Assembly: GCA_009760855.2 (NCBI GenBank)
Contig: WPIO01000020.1
Coordinates: 4,061,001 to 4,125,000 of the forward strand
Source: Cristatella mucedo
Taxonomy: Eukaryota; Bryozoa; Phylactolaemata; Cristatellidae
DNA length: 64,000 bases
Direction of reading: 5' to 3'
A program made the position numbers and the translations under genes. The notes beneath the pieces are model-generated. The model was not told the origin of the DNA. It ran no database searches and saw nothing but the letters and a program-made list of their open reading frames with translations. Below, one piece after another: positions 37,849-53,165 of the stretch (positions within the stretch are counted from its first letter, which is position 1; each line of letters opens with the position of its first letter).

Positions 37849-38282
37849 GTCACCGCCCTTATTAGACCCACTGGCGAGGTGCTTGCCTCTTAACGATCAA
37901 AGTTGTGGGTTTGAGCCCTTCGGCATATGTAAAGTGCCCGGGTAGAGATTGAGTTCTCTTGGAGGGCTGTACAACTGAAGATGTGTGAAGGATCCCATGT
38001 CAATTTTTGAATTGCTGTTGTTTCCTGTATGAGATTGTCGGTGCAGAGCTAAGACCTCGCATAACGTCACCGCTGTGGTTAGACTCACGGGTGAGGTACT
38101 AGCCTCTTAACGATCAAAGTTGTGGACTTGAGCCCTTCGACATATGTAAAGTGCCCGAGTAGTGATTGAGTTCTCTTGGAGGGCTGTAAAACTGAAGATG
38201 TGTGAAGGGTCCCTTGTAAATTTTTGAATTGCTGTTGTTTCCTGTATGAGATTGTTGGTGCAGAGCTAAGATCTCGTGTAAC
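37849..38282 (+). repeat. 217-bp tandem duplication of a SINE-like unit
   Basis: Units 37849-38065 and 38066-38282 are about 90% identical. Each contains a tRNA-like head (GAGGTGCTTGCCTCTTAACGATC, TTTGAGCCCTTCGGC) and the AGAGATTGAGTTCTCTTGGAGGGCTGTA tail related to family 1, followed by a unique 3' body (GAATTGCTGTTGTTTCCTGTATGAG). Confidence 0.9.
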
Positions 38283-39967
<1,685 letters not shown>

Positions 39968-40123
39968 TCTCTTCCTCTCTTTCCCCTGACCATCCAGGTG
40001 TTATGCTGATGTCTTGTTGCTTTATCGGATGGCAAATGTGTGCATGATGCTTTTTTTCTCCCAAATCCTATGCCCGCAGCTTGATGGTGACTGAGAACCG
40101 GATCAGCCTGAGCACAAACCGTC

Positions 40124-40310
40124 ATGTCGCTCACCTCCCCGCGACCGAAGCGGCATTGTAAATCGCGAAGCGCGCTCGAGCTGCTCAGTGGCGCCGACCT
40201 GCCTGAACTGGATGCGGTGCCTCGGCGCAGTGGCGGAGGGGCAGCCAGCGGAGGCAGCGGCCCCGACAGAGAGGCGAACGCTCACACACCCAAGTCAGCC
40301 AGATCAAAAG
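40124..40310 (+). CDS. coding exon of an unrecognised family (ALELLSGADL type), copy 2
   Basis: An ATG-containing exon of 62 codons plus one base ends at AAAAG|GTGGGC. A possible acceptor (CCCGCAG) lies upstream at about 40080. The peptide has a basic start (PRPKRHC), the block ALELLSGADL, then a Gly/Ser-rich stretch. It is paralogous to the minus-strand exon at 7243-7417, with the same motif order, the same donor phase, and third-position changes within the conserved block. No downstream exon could be identified. It could be the first coding exon of a host gene or part of a mobile-element gene. Confidence 0.55.
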
Positions 40311-40900
40311 GTGGGCGGCTAGCCTGCGTGGCCACGCTTGCTCACGCTTCAGCCAATCTCGTTCGGAGGCTCTTTTTCGAGCTTTTACAAGGTGCGCGGT
40401 TGCTCCGAGTGACGTTTGTCTTTTCCTGACTCTTGGCCTTCACGCAGCTAGCAGGACAGCTCTCTTGCTGACGAGCAGTGAGCACGGCATAGTCATTAGA
40501 CACAGACGGCCTTTATTTGTTTCTTTGTCTATTATTGCTGGTACGTTTGAGATTGCTCCCTGTTTGAGTGAACCGTAATCAGTAGCCATAACATTTTGCT
40601 ACCATAAAAATGAAGCAGTTGAATAAGATTAAACTTTTGTGGTAGATAGCTCAAATGCACGTGCTCATGCATGTCTGTCGCATGCTAACACTTTCTTGAA
40701 AAATGTTGACCACTAGCTGGCATTTATATATCCGTGTCCCGGGGCATTTGAGCTGGACATCCAAAATGTAATGTCCTGCCATTAAATGTGTACCTTTGTT
40801 TCTGTAGGTAAATACACAAAGCATAATGCAGTGGTTGTGTTTTGGGAAAGTATGTACTTGTTGATAAAGGGCTAAAGCAACATGCCTTTACATGGCAGTA

Positions 40901-40979
40901 ATAATAATAATAGTAATACTTTGTCTAGCATCATTTAAGCAATTCATCTCTTTCTAGGCACTTTACTTTTGCTGCAAAG
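40901..40979 (-). mobile_element. LINE family A tail fragment
   Basis: (TAA)n plus TCATCTCTTTCTAGGCACTTTACTTTTGCTGCAAAGGA, reverse. It is joined directly to a SINE in the opposite orientation. Confidence 0.75.
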
Positions 40980-41099
40980 GAGGTTAAGGTGCTCGCCCCG
41001 ACCAAGGTCTGGCTGAGGTCGAGTGCTGGAGCCCGAGGAATATGTGAAGCGTCTGAATAGAGATTAAGTTCTCTTGGGGCTCTATACAAATGAATTATA
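40980..41099 (+). mobile_element. SINE family 1 fragment
   Basis: Starts mid-head at GGTTAAGGTGCTCGCCCCGACC and ends GGGGCTCTATACAAATGAATTATATA. Flanked on both sides by LINE family A sequence. Confidence 0.85.
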
Positions 41100-42265
41100 T
41101 ATCTAGTGGGGGTAGATCTGATAGGTAGTCGGGAGCCAAAGAATAAAGGGAACTAAAAGTTAGCCACAGAACCTTGAAGTCTGCTTGACTGGGAGCCAGT
41201 GCAGCTCGGCGAGATGGTATGATGTGGCAACTGCAATGCTCACGACCGCCAAGCCTTGCTGCAAAGTTTTGCACTAGCTGTAAGCGCCTGATTGCACAGG
41301 CCGGTTGACCAGCAAGCACTGAGGTACAGAAGTCAGGACGGGATGTCACAAATGCACAGATCAATTAAGATGTGGTATCTATACATAAACAAGCCCGAAT
41401 TTTAGCTATGTTATATAGCTGAAAGTAGGCAGACTTGACTGTTGAGCTAATGTGATCGGATATCTGAATCACATTTAGTTTCCCCCTAACTAGCAAGTTG
41501 GTTTTATCATCAAAGTTTGCTGCCATTCAATACTCCATGTGCGGATGTCATCAACGCATGCAGGAAGGGGTTAAGAGAATTTGACATGCTGGAAGACTGG
41601 GAGAGATCAAAGCAAAGGTACAGTTGAGTGTCATCCACATAGAAGTGAAAGCCTAGATTGTGCTCGGCAATCACGTCGGCAAGAGGAAGAATATAAACCG
41701 TGAAAAGAACAGGACCAAGTGCAAAGCCCTGAGGTACCTCATATTTCAGAGGTTCCTCGGATGATCTTTGTCCATTCACATCAATACTCCAGAGTCTCCC
41801 ACTGAGATAGGACCTGAGCCATTGCAATGCAATGCCAGTAATGCCCATGCGAGATGAGAGGCACTCAAGAAGGAGTTGGTGATCGACAGTATCAAAAGCT
41901 GCAGAACGATTGAGCAAAACAAGCAGAGACACTCTACCTAGCCTGCATTCCTAAGATCGTTATACAACCAAAGCAATGCTGACTGTCTGGAGTGATTAGC
42001 TCTAAAACCAGACTAGAACTTAGTAACTAGGTGTGAAGTTTTAATATATGAGTTCAGCTGGTCTGCCACGTCATGCGGTCCAGTCTCTGTGATAAGAACG
42101 GCAGAAGGGAGACTAAGCTCAAGTTCTTTTGGCGTAGTGTTGCTTTCTTGAGTAGTGGCCTGACTACAGCCTTTTTGAAAGGTGCTGGGACATGACTTGG
42201 TGCTAATGAAATATTTATGATGCTAGTTATGCATGGCAGCAGCAAATCTATGCATTGAAGAAGCA
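41100..42265 (-). mobile_element. LINE family A copy, decayed
   Basis: Minus strand, frames 42266-42054, 41932-41510 and 41364-41095. RT blocks LVLLNRSAAFDTVDH, YEVPQGFALGPVLF and FYVDDTQLYL are present. About 450 bp between the tail and the coding part are missing relative to the copy at 43868. Confidence 0.88.
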
Positions 42266-42269
42266 ACTC

Positions 42270-43080
42270 GATAAAGGGAACGTTCCTCTTCTTTTTCCCG
42301 TGGGGTTGGAGTTTGAACAGTCTAGGCAGTGCAGTAGTCTGCTAAAAAGGGGGAGCGAGTGGCTGGAAAGGAAGTGCCTGAGTTCACAGCATCAGAAAAG
42401 GTGGCATCATTATCAGTAATATGTGTGACAGAGTTCCATGGCCTAGGAACCGCAGGGTGTATCCAAGTACATCGAAGAATGGTACACCAGTCTGTACATG
42501 CAGTACATCAAAGTATATAATTCTACTTAAGGAGATCTGTACATCAAAGTGGACCACCAGTATAAAGGATGCCGCAAATGCTACAAACCTAAAGCACTGC
42601 ACTTTAGGCTCCTAAATAGCATAAGGGAAGTTGAGCTGTTAGATCAAATGCCACCCCGATACGTCATCAAGATATCCTACAATTGGATGACATCGCAATG
42701 GAGTGTCCACACACTCATTTAGTTTCAAACCTGTTGCTTAGCAAAACGTGATGTAACGTCTGAGTCACAAGGACCGACTAGCTTTCCTGTTGATTGTTAT
42801 TTGCCTAGCCATCCATGCAATCATAAGCTGTACTAGAAACTGGCCAATCGCCATAGCTTACACTTACTGTCAAGTAAAAATTAAAATTATTCATAGGAGT
42901 AATACAGTTGCATAGCATCCTAAAATAGAACTGAATGCACTTTGCATATTCTGGATCGGAAGCATGCCAACTGATCAGAAGTTATGACGTATTCGATTTC
43001 TGGAGGCTTAAGCACATTAGGCACAATCCATAAAGATGATGCACATGCTGTGAGGAGCAGATCGATTATCAGCTTCCTTA
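42270..43080. other. no supported gene
   Basis: Includes a short imperfect palindromic region near 42425-42560 with TACATCAAAGT repeated. Nothing else is assignable. Confidence 0.35.
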
Positions 43081-43084
43081 TAAT

Positions 43085-43365
43085 ATCGTGTTATAAGTTC
43101 AGAGATGTTTTGATGTCATTCGATAGTTCTAGGCTTTGAGAGCTTACAAAGTGAAGGCACGGGTCCAGAGGATTTCAAATTGTTTAGGGGCACAGCTTGA
43201 CGACCCGAGTTTAGTAGCAGGCATGCGGCATCCCTGAAAGTCTTTCAGATAGGTAAGCTGTAGGAAGCAAATGGAGGAGCCTGAAGGCAGATATGACCTT
43301 GAAGTGTATGCACTGCATAATGGGGAGCCAGTGCATAAACGACTGAAGTGGTTTTCTTTAGCAAT
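43085..43365 (-). mobile_element. diverged LINE fragment related to family A
   Basis: GATGTTTTGATGTCATTCGATAGTTCTAGGCTTTGAGAGC and ATAATGGGGAGCCAGTGCA match the family A 3' coding region at low identity. It may be a separate subfamily. Confidence 0.5.
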
Positions 43366-43454
43366 TTGGATGTTGTCGGCAGGCAAGCGTACCTGCTGAG
43401 TTTTGGTCTGTTAGCAGATTATTACGCAGGCAGGAATACCTACTCCGATAGAAG

Positions 43455-43860
43455 AATAATGTAATGTAATGTATCTCTGTCTGTGACTCCACAAAGCCAT
43501 AAAGACTATGTAGGTGTTACGAAGGAGAGTTTTGTATAACGCACTCACAGCCTAAGCGGCTTTCGGTACGCATTCGGTAGCCAACCGACTTCATCTGACG
43601 CAACAAAGAGAAAGTGGGAAGCTTAGCAGAGTCAGGAGAGCAGTTGGGGTAGTGAGTAGCATGGAAGTAGCAGCTCAGGACCACTGAACAGGATGAGCCA
43701 TAGTCGGCAACAGGAGAGTAGTTGCTGTTGCATAAGAATTGTGGAAGCGAGTTCCACAGTCTAGGACCTGCAGAGCTAAAGCTTCTTTCACTAACGGTCT
43801 TTAGGCAGAGGGAGTGACAGAGGATGTGACAGATGCTTTATGTGCCATACTGGAGAAGGA
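43455..43860 (-). mobile_element. LINE family B 3' half
   Basis: Reverse copy: ATGTATCTCTGTCTGTGACTCCACAAAGCC, GCCTAAGCGGCTTTCGGTACGC, AGTCAGGAGAGCAGTTG and GAAGCGAGTTCCACAG. Confidence 0.82.
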
Positions 43861-43867
43861 TGCCCAG

Positions 43868-45482
43868 ATAATAATAATAATAATATTGCACTTGATAAAG
43901 CGCCCTCAGAGAACTTAATCTCTTTCTAGGCGCTTTACATTTGCTGCAAAGTGATACGCAACAGAATAGTAAGTAAAATCATGCCTGAAAAACAAACAAA
44001 ATGAATAACATGGTTAGGGGTTACATGCACTGGGTCAGCATGCAAATGTGGTTAGTGGCAGCATGAACAGTGTCAGCACGCATAAGCACATCGAGGACGA
44101 ATCACAAGGACCCACTAAATGCTGTCCTAAATAGGTATGTTTTTAAGTTTCTTTTAAATGTGGTCAGGTCAGGGGATGTTCTGATGCAGGTCGGGAGGGA
44201 GTTCCAGGCTGTGGGAGCATACGAGCTAAATGCACGGTCTCCAAAGGATTTAAGGTTTGTACGAGGTATTTCTAGACTGTTGGATTCAGAAAAGCGAGTG
44301 GTACGATGCTTTGCCTGATGGGGTAGTATATCTGAAAGATAGGCTGGAGCCATAGAATGAAGAGACCTAATAGTGAGCGACAAAACCTTGAAGTCTATCC
44401 GTTGCTTGACTGGTAACCAGTGCAGGTCGGCGAGAAGTGGAGTAATGTGGCAACTGCGACGCTCACGACTGACAAGCCTAGCTGCAGAGTTTTGCACCAG
44501 CTGCAATCGCCTGATCGCACATGCTGGTAGGCCAGTAAGCAGTGAGTTGCAGAAGTCGAGACGAGATGTCACGAATGCATGGACCAACTTAGACGTGGTA
44601 TCCTTATCTAAACAAGCCCTAATTTTAGCAATGTTATGAAGCTGAAAATAGGCGGATTTGACTGTGGAGCTGATGTGGTCGTCTAACGAGAGGTTGCTTT
44701 GGAATATGACACCTAGATTTCGACCTGATGCAACTGGAGATATGCTGGCAGAGCCAATTTTGAAAGTCAGCCTTTCCAATTTCTGAATAACACTAGGTTT
44801 GCCCATAACTAGTAAGTTAGTTTTATCATCGTTTAGTTTTAGAAAATTTGCTGCCATCCATGATCGGATGTCATCAATGCATGCAGCAAGTGAGTTGAGA
44901 GAATTCGAGGTGCTCGAAGGCTGGGAGGGATCAAAGCAAAGGTACAACTGAGTGTCATCCGCATAGAAGTGAAAGCCTAGATTGTGCTTGGCAATCACAT
45001 CAGCGAGAGGGAGAGTATAAACGGTGAAAAGGACCGGACCTAGCACAGAGCCCTGAGGTACTCCATATTTTAGAGGTACTTCAGATGATCTTTGTCCATT
45101 CACGTCAACACTCTGGAGTCTCCCACTGAGATAGGACCTGAACCACTGCAGAGCAGTGCCAGTTATGCCCAGGCGAGATGAGAGGCGCTCTAGAAGTACT
45201 TTGTGATCGATGGTATCAAAAGCTGCCGAAAGATCGAGCAAAACAAGAAGAGACACTCTACCCATGTCTGCATTCCTAAGTAGGTCGTTGTATACCCGAA
45301 GCAATGCTGACTCTGTGGAGTGATTAACTCTAAAGCCAGACTGGAACTTACTAGCAAGGTGTGAGGTTTTGATATACGAGTTCAGCTGGTCTGCCACGAC
45401 CCGTTCCAGTGTCTTTGATAGGAATGGTAGAAGGGAGACTGGGCGGTAGTTGCTTAAGTTCTCTTGGTCTAGTGTAGCTTAG
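43868..45482 (-). mobile_element. LINE family A, best-preserved copy
   Basis: Minus strand. (TAA)n tail at 43868-43885, 3' non-coding region to about 44100, then one uninterrupted 431-codon frame 45397-44102. RT motifs intact: LLVLLDLSAAFDTIDH, YGVPQGSVLGPVLF and FYADDTQLYLC (both active-site Asp present). The conserved C-terminal domain (LQLVQNSAARLVSRERR..LADLHWLPVKQRIDFKVL) ends TAFSGSL. 5'-truncated at about 45482, inside the RT lead-in (NYRPVSLLPFLSKTLERVV), so the endonuclease and first RT blocks are missing. Confidence 0.94.
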
Positions 45483-46335
45483 ATGCCATGCAGGGGGCCA
45501 CTGGGTATGTGTTGCCAACCCTATTTTGAGTTTTAGGCTTTTAAATATCCCAGTGACACCATGTTTCCCCTTTGAATTTGAGGGCAAGTTAGATACCACC
45601 AAGGGTGCACGGGCAAGCTTATTCAAAAGCTAATTTCTATTGCAGCTAAAGAGCCCAGCGGCTTTCTCGGGCTTTAACATGCTTGCAGCGGCTGTTAAAT
45701 AATTGCCTGATGCAGGAGGGAAAAACCTAAGATTTTTTCCGTGGATTGAAAGTACTTCACCCCTTGGTAATGTATGACACGGCAGAAAGCAAACTGTTGA
45801 CTGGGTTTCTGACATATATACGTGGTAGTCACGCAAAGAACAGGGAAGTCAGACTAAGCGTGTGAGAATATCCAAGAGCTGAGGGCAGCCGTTAGCGATG
45901 GCTCAAAAAACTGCATCTCCCCGGTGCTGTCTTTAAGCGCAAAAGAAAGAAAGGGGCGCCTGACGTCAGCAAGATATGTAGCACGTGATACAACAGGCAT
46001 TTCCTTTGAGGTCTGCTAGAGAATTCTTGTGCCCATCTGCCATCCAAATGAGAGCCACTGCCGCTCTTTGAATATAACGCAAACAAGTGACCGAATTTCT
46101 TGGATTTGAAGGCCTAGTTTATTGGTCGAAATAGAAACTAGTTTTAGAGGGCTGCTTGGCAGCTTGTGCTGGGACGGTGTGTGCGAGTCGAGCCTGGGGA
46201 TAACGAGAAAGTCCCCGGTGCAGCGGCCAGGAGTGCTCTCGCGAGCAGCACCTGGTCGCCTTATCTCCTTTTCCCGACTTCCGGTGCTGGAACGGCAGAG
46301 CTGGGAAGCTTCGTCTGGTTTGGTGTCTGCCGAGC
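45483..46335. other. upstream region of the zinc-finger gene
   Basis: No transposon sequence is recognised and GC rises towards 46200. It probably holds the promoter and 5' UTR. A 155-codon plus frame (46122-46589) runs into exon 1 out of frame and is not supported. Confidence 0.4.
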
Positions 46336-49300
46336 ATGAATGTCGACTTCGACCGACTAGTCTCTTCTGTTGCTGCCGCATGTGTCCTCCGTGTTTGTGC
46401 CGATGCAGGCTTTGTTGCATTTCTGGCGAATGCCTTTGCTGGCCAATCGGCCATGCTTGTTCACCGTATTCTGTTGTCTCGAGCAGCCGACGCCACGTCG
46501 CATCCGAGAGGACGAGGCGAAGGCGGAGCTGGACGAGGTGGAACTGCGGCCACAGCAGCAGCCACAGCTGCAGCCGCTGCAAGCAGTAGCAGAAGTAGTC
46601 CCGCGAAGCCTGGGCGACCGGGAGCTCGGGCGGCAGCAGCAGCTCCTGCTGCCGCCACCGCCACTGCCACGCCTGCTGCTGCTGCCGTGCCTGCGGCCGC
46701 TCTCGAGGACACCGGTGACGTCGTCGATGCAGCGTTTATCCTCGAGCACTTCCTTGATCCGACGATGCTCGTCATACTGAATAGCATCGCTGCCTCGGAC
46801 AGCCCGGAGAAGCATGCCGCAGGGCCCGGCCGGCGAGGTATAGTGGCCAGCGTGGGCCTGCCGGCGGCCATAGCCCTTTGCTCTCTTCAGCGGCTGACTC
46901 GAAGGCGTGCGGCATCGATCCGAATTTTTCTTGTTCCCGTTCCGAGAAATGTCTCAAAATGGAACCACGACCGGCTGGAGAAATCGCTCGTCTGTAGGGC
47001 GATGGCCAGCTAGCTGCTGGCCATGCGCTGCTGCAGCAATGGTAGTCGACTATAAATATGGAAACCCATCGAGTCCCTGTGCTTTGACTTCAGCTTGTGA
47101 GAAAGAGAGAGAGGAGAGAGTTGAGGAGGGAAAACCTTACTGACATCCATATCAAGTTGAGGAAAAATTTTATGCTCAGTGTTAAAATTTAGGTTTTAAT
47201 AATAATTTAATGACTATTAATTTAATGAATTAATGAAAATGGCGGAGCACGAACTTTTTTCTCAATCATAAAATATGACGATGGTATTCATGATAGTTAT
47301 AGATTGCTTGTACTGCGTCTTAAGAGAACTAGATTTATATTCAGGCACTTTACAACCTGCTGCACGAGAAGTAATAACTAAGGGTAATGACAGTCACGTT
47401 ATCATGCTTAGACAAGCAAGGAAAAGCACACAAGAATACCCTCACACTGTCACCGCTGGTACACACACTGAATCATGTACAGGTAAGAACGCAGCTGAAC
47501 ATGGTAACAAAAAAGTGCACGGGTGCCATTCGAGTCAAGCAGAGCAGATGTGTCTTAGGCTGCAACGTAGCCGATGCGAAGTCATTGCAGGTGGTGACGG
47601 AAGGTGTCAGTGCATGCATGGCTATTAGAGCCACGACACTAGTCTCCGGTCGAGTGGCTCTCAAATCTGCTGCTGCATCTGACCGAGGCCATGCGCTCTG
47701 GCTTGGGCTTAGCTGGAGCGAGTGAGGCTTGCTGCTGGCTGCTGCCGTTGCTCGTGCAATCTGCTTTTTCTCAGACACGTCGGATTTGTGTGCCGTAGGT
47801 GCAAAGCAAGGCCTGAAGTGCAAATACTGCAGCTTGCCATACCAGACGAAGTTGGACTTCGTCACGCACCTCCAGTCGCACACGGCGGCTCGCTACAGCC
47901 CGTGGAGGTGTTCCCTCTGCTCCTTCACAGGTAGGTGTCTGACGACATTGATGGCGACTGTACACTTGCCCTTCCCTCTCTCCTCTTTTCTCTTCCTCTC
48001 TGTCTCTCTCATTCCATCGCCGCTGCTCTTTCTCTCTAAAGTAAAGAGTAATGTCCCCCTGAGTCAGCAGTCTCTTCATTTCGATAGGAAAGAGGAGCAG
48101 CAGCACACGATTTGCAGTACCACTACTGTAGGATTATCTGCCGTGTGTACCACTGTCTTCTACAAATGAGCTGGCAGCAAATTCAAATGACACTTGCACA
48201 TTACAGGCAATCATATTAAAAATTTATTTGTGTCGTGTCGAGGGTTGGAGTACTGCCGGAGGAAATTCTTTATTGCCTATTGCAAGTCGAAATGGTTGTC
48301 TCTAAAGCTATTTAATCGAGGCTGTTGAAATAGCTGGCCTTGACATCCATGGCACTACTAGTGAGTCACTCAGGGAAATACACTCAGGTGCAAGCAATCC
48401 CTGCAGTATGGCTGCTGCTGCTGTTACTGTAAATTCGTTCTACTAATCCTATTTTTTACGATGTGAGGTAAAGTTATGCAAAGGATGCGAAAATATTTAT
48501 GGACAGCCCAAAAGCAAACACGTGCTGCTACTGTGTAGGCGTTTAGTATATCTTTGCCCTACCTACCACGACTCTTTGTGACCTCCCTTGCCTGGCCTGG
48601 TTTAGAGGCTACACGTTTCTGCGGTGTCTCTTATGCTGCCGGACAAACCAAGGAGCCCGAGTTTTACTGAAAGGTCGGCAGCTGGTGTAAGTCAAGCAGT
48701 ATTTTTCTCAAGATATTATTGGTCTAGCAAGCTGGATTTTATACCTCAAATACTTTGTTCGGGAGCTATTGCATTTGACAGCAAGATAACCACCCTAGGT
48801 ACACTGCCGGGCCAATGAGGTACTTTTTGAGGAATCCATGTTTGTTGCTGATGCAGTGGTCCAGCCAGTCACCTGATTTGAACCCCATAATATAATATTA
48901 TGTATTGTTTCTGTGTCTGTTACTTGACAAAGCCACCTAAGACAATGTGGGCACTCAAAGCTAAGCGGCTTTCGGTACACATTAGCTAGCCAACAGACTT
49001 AATCTCACACAACAAAAAGTAAGTGGAAAGCATACCAGAGTCAGGAGAGTAGTTGAGGTAGTGAGTACCGTAGAACGACTGTGGAGCGATATCGACAGAT
49101 GGGTTAGGCAGAATGTCAACTTTCATTGTCTTTCTTTCATGGCACGTTTTTACGATTCTTCTGCAGTGCATGAATAAAAAATAATGAGAATACGCTTGAT
49201 AAAGCGCCCTCAGAGCACTCAATCTCTTTCTAGAAGCTTTACATTTGCTGCAAATGAAACACGATCGAATGGTGAATGGTATCATGCTTGATAAACAACA

Positions 49301-52300
49301 TGAATAACATGGTTAGGGGTGACATGCACAGGGTCAGCGTGCAAGTGTGGTTAGTGGCAGCATGCAAGAGTGTCAGCATGCAAAAGCACATAAAGGACGA
49401 ATCACAAGGATCCACTGATTGCTGTGATAAATAGGTGCATTTTTAGTTTCTCTTTAAATGTGGTCAAGTCAGGAGATGTCTTGATGCAAGTCGGGAGTGA
49501 GTTCCAGGCTTTGGGAGCATACAAAGTAAATGCACGATCCCCAAAGGGTTTGAGGTTTGTACGAAGTATAGGTAAACAGTTAGATTCCGAAAAGCGGGTG
49601 GTACGATGCTGAGTCTGGTGGGGGGAGTAGATCTGATTGGTAGGCTGGAGCCAAAGAATGAAGTGACCTAAAAATCAGTGACAAAACTTTGAAGTCTATG
49701 CATTACTTGACTGGGAGCCAGTGAAGGTCGGTGAGAAGTGGTGTGATGTGGCAACTTCGACGTTCACGACAGACAAGCCTAGCTGCAGAGTTTTGCACCA
49801 GCTGTAAGTGCTTGATTGCACATGCCGGTAGACCAGAAAGTAGCTAGTTACACGAATGATTTGACATGCGTTTTTAGATATTCTCGTGCTTAAACTGCAC
49901 ACTGTGTCTACACTAGCAGGCAGAGGCCTGTGCAGCACAATGCCCACGACGTGTGTGCGTGCGTGCGTGCGTGTGTGCATACCACAACCCCATTTGCCGA
50001 TCGTGTTTATTTTAAGATTGATTATTTTGACGAAACTGTTGTTTTTCAGCGGTCTTTCGATCATCTTTGATCGTGCACTTGAATATTCATGCCGAAAGGA
50101 AGGCAGTAACTTGTGAGCTCTGCGGTCGCGGATTTGACACCAAGCAGAAGGTGATGACATGCTGCCTGCTAGTGCTATCGCGCCAGTTGCTTGCAGCTGG
50201 CTTAATGAGTAGAATGACGGCTCACGTGGGGCTGTCTTCTCTGTACCTGCCTAGGTGTAATGTGCATTGTGCAGCCTACCGCCGGGTTCGACTTCGTGGC
50301 ACATTCTTTTATTGCGCTTGCCATAACACTGTACTTTATGCTCAGTAGATTTTTTTGCTCTATTTGCCTGTGCTGTGTCAAAGAAAGTGCCTTGAGTAAG
50401 CTGCTTGTGATTTGGTGGCTTTGCATTGCCGTGGCAGGCGAATGTAGCAGTTGTTTTCTTTTTTCAAACTCCAGCTTAAACAGCACTCGCTACATCACGG
50501 TGGATCCAAAACGGAGATCTGCATGTACTGTGGGCAGACTTTCGACGATCCGAGCATGCTGCGGTACCATCTGAGCACCGACCATGGCGACGTAACGCCT
50601 GAGATAGTGACAGAATCTTGGCAGGACCGACAGAAAGTGGAAATGGTCGAAATGATCGTGGAGCCAGCGCCACTAGAAGAAGAAGCTGAAGCTTCGGAGC
50701 GCTGTGCTTCCGTGACAGGCGCAGTCGGCTACTGTGGTTCGGTGGTAGCTGGCAGTGCTGCTGCCATTGCCAACTCTCAGTCCGACCACGTTGGGAGTAG
50801 CTCCGAGTATCTCCTTGCGAGTACTGCAGCTGCTGCTGCAAAGGAGGACTCGGTCATCGAGGACGACAGAGAGGCCATTACTCATTATCCGTTTGTCCTT
50901 GGCAGGACCGGCACAACTGGGAAAGGTGCGGGTACAGCAGGACCGAGTGCTGCAGCCGATGTCCATGACAACACCCGACCACCATCTTCTTACCGTGACG
51001 CCCCATCATCGGGTGCAGCCGAAGGGATTGTCATCGTCGATCCTAACGCTCACTGCTACGTCCCTGAAGCTGTGTGTGATGCACCAGTGGCCAGTGGCGA
51101 GGAGGCAGCAGCACCCGAAACAGAAGATGAGCGTATTGCAGTGATGGCACTGGAAGCTCTGGAAGCAGATGGTGCATCGGGACCCGTGGACGACGCTGCC
51201 GGAGAGGGCGCTGTGCCCAGGCTGTTCGCCGTTGACGCACACGGTGCTGCTGTCGCTCTCGGCGAAGGAGGCGAATCAAGCACAGTCACATCTGCCGCTG
51301 CCGAAGCTGCTCCCACAGTCGGCTTTGCAGGCCACAGCAAGGAGATGCCGGCCGAGCACGAGATAGTGCTGCAGATCACACGAGGTGAGTCTGAGTTACC
51401 TGTTCTTCAAGATGGAGGCATATCGCCAGGTGCCGATGCAGTTGCAGTGGGTAGTTGCACTTGAAGCTGCATCTGCAACGGTGAACTTTCGGCCGACCAA
51501 GCAAGCCAATGATCAACACGAGGCAAGCTCAGGAGGCTTGCACAAGCCTAACGTTTTCCCGGTGTGGATGCAGCTTTTATGTGTTTCGTTTTGTGCATGC
51601 CGGCGCACGATTGCGCCCTCGAGCTGCCATGCGTATATTTAGAGCTCTGAGCAGTCGGCTCTCACAGCGGACAGTCCGAGAGATATTGTCACTCGACCAC
51701 CAGCCTGCCTGCGTGTCGAAGGTCATCTCGTTTTTTGTCTTTTCTCTACAGTCGATCACGGGGTGAAGGATTACCTTGGCAGTGGACTTGTTCAGAAGAG
51801 CAGCACGGTCCTCATATCGCTACCCGTCGACACGGCTGCCACTGGCAGCAGCAAGACCTTGATGACTGGTGGCAAGCGACCCAGAGCACCTACCGGCGTT
51901 GGCTCACCGAAGACGATCAAAAGGTGGGCGCACACACCTGTCTCTGGCTTGGCAGCGCCCAGCTCAGCGAGAACGAGGCTCAGAGGCTCAGGGCGTCCGC
52001 TCTCACCGAACGCTGCCCTTCCCTGCCGCCAGGTGACTTGAGATTCTTCTTTTATTTTCAGGAACACCGATGCGATATCGCTATTGGCTGCCGCGTCCCC
52101 CGGCGCTGCATCGTCCGCGGTAGTCGCTGACGACTGCAGCACGTCAGGCGGCATGGCGGTCGACGCTGCTGACATGTCTGCTGCCGAGGATGGGGGGAAT
52201 GGCAGCTCGAGCGACGGAGGCGGCAAATCGGGCATCGGTGGGAAGTTGGAGATTGACGACGTGCTGCTGGAATACTGCAACTTTGACGAAGGTTTGGACA

Positions 52301-53165
52301 TCACCTGCCTGCATTTGGTCGGGGGAGGGGCAGCGGCAGTTGCCCTTCCGGCGTGCATGCTCTCGCGATCGGTTCAGCTGGACGTATTCGTTTTTCAGAG
52401 AAGCCCGGCAAGAAGCCCACGATCAACTGCAAGTTCTGCGATTATCCTTTTCGTAGCCAGACGTCATTCACTAATCATCTGAGAAAAGTGCACTGCGATA
52501 TGAACCTTAAGCCTTACAAGTGCCACCTCTGCCAGTACCGAGGTGAGAGTCGGGCCGACTGTGTCATTATCTTGGCACTTTCGGCTTGGCGTGCCCCGAG
52601 CTCCGTGTGGCAAGTGCAGTGTACCGTGTGCTTTTCACCGTTTGACTTGCAGCCGCTCTCAAAGGCAATCTAGAGCAGCACATCAAATTCCACGCTCAGG
52701 AGCGTCCGTTCACGTGTCCTGTGTGCAGTAAGGGCTTCATTCAAAAATACAAGGTCAGCTGCTACACAGCCGTGCTCTGCCAACTCTCTTTGCTCAGGGT
52801 TGACACCGACACCTTTCTCCTTTCCCCCTTTCGACTTTTTTCTCTCGCCACCTTTCGACTTATTTATCTCTCCACATTTACATTTCTCTCTCGCTCTGTG
52901 TTTCTCTCCCCTTCGACACTGCTGCATTTCTCTCCCGTCCCTTTTAGGATAGAGCTTGGTTTTATTAGTTTTTACGTTGTCGTTGTAGCTTGACCTTCAT
53001 TTAAAGTTCCACGAGAACAGGCGTGAATATAAGTGCGACCAGTGTGGCAGTGCATTCAATGACAAGCAAGACCTTAGTCGCCATAATAAGAACGTCCATT
53101 TTCCAATGGGTATGAGCTTTATTTATGTTAATAAAACGTCCATTTTCCAATGGGTATGAGCTTTA

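Noticed and set aside
46016-46871. Overlapping frames on both strands over exon 1 (plus frames from 46122 and 46370, minus frames from 46582, 46815 and 46871)
   Set aside because: GC-rich shadow frames. Only the frame starting at 46336 joins in phase with the finger exons.
50260-50574. 104-codon plus-strand frame with hydrophobic N terminus
   Set aside because: It spans intron 3 and the start of exon 4 in the wrong frame, so it is a chance frame.
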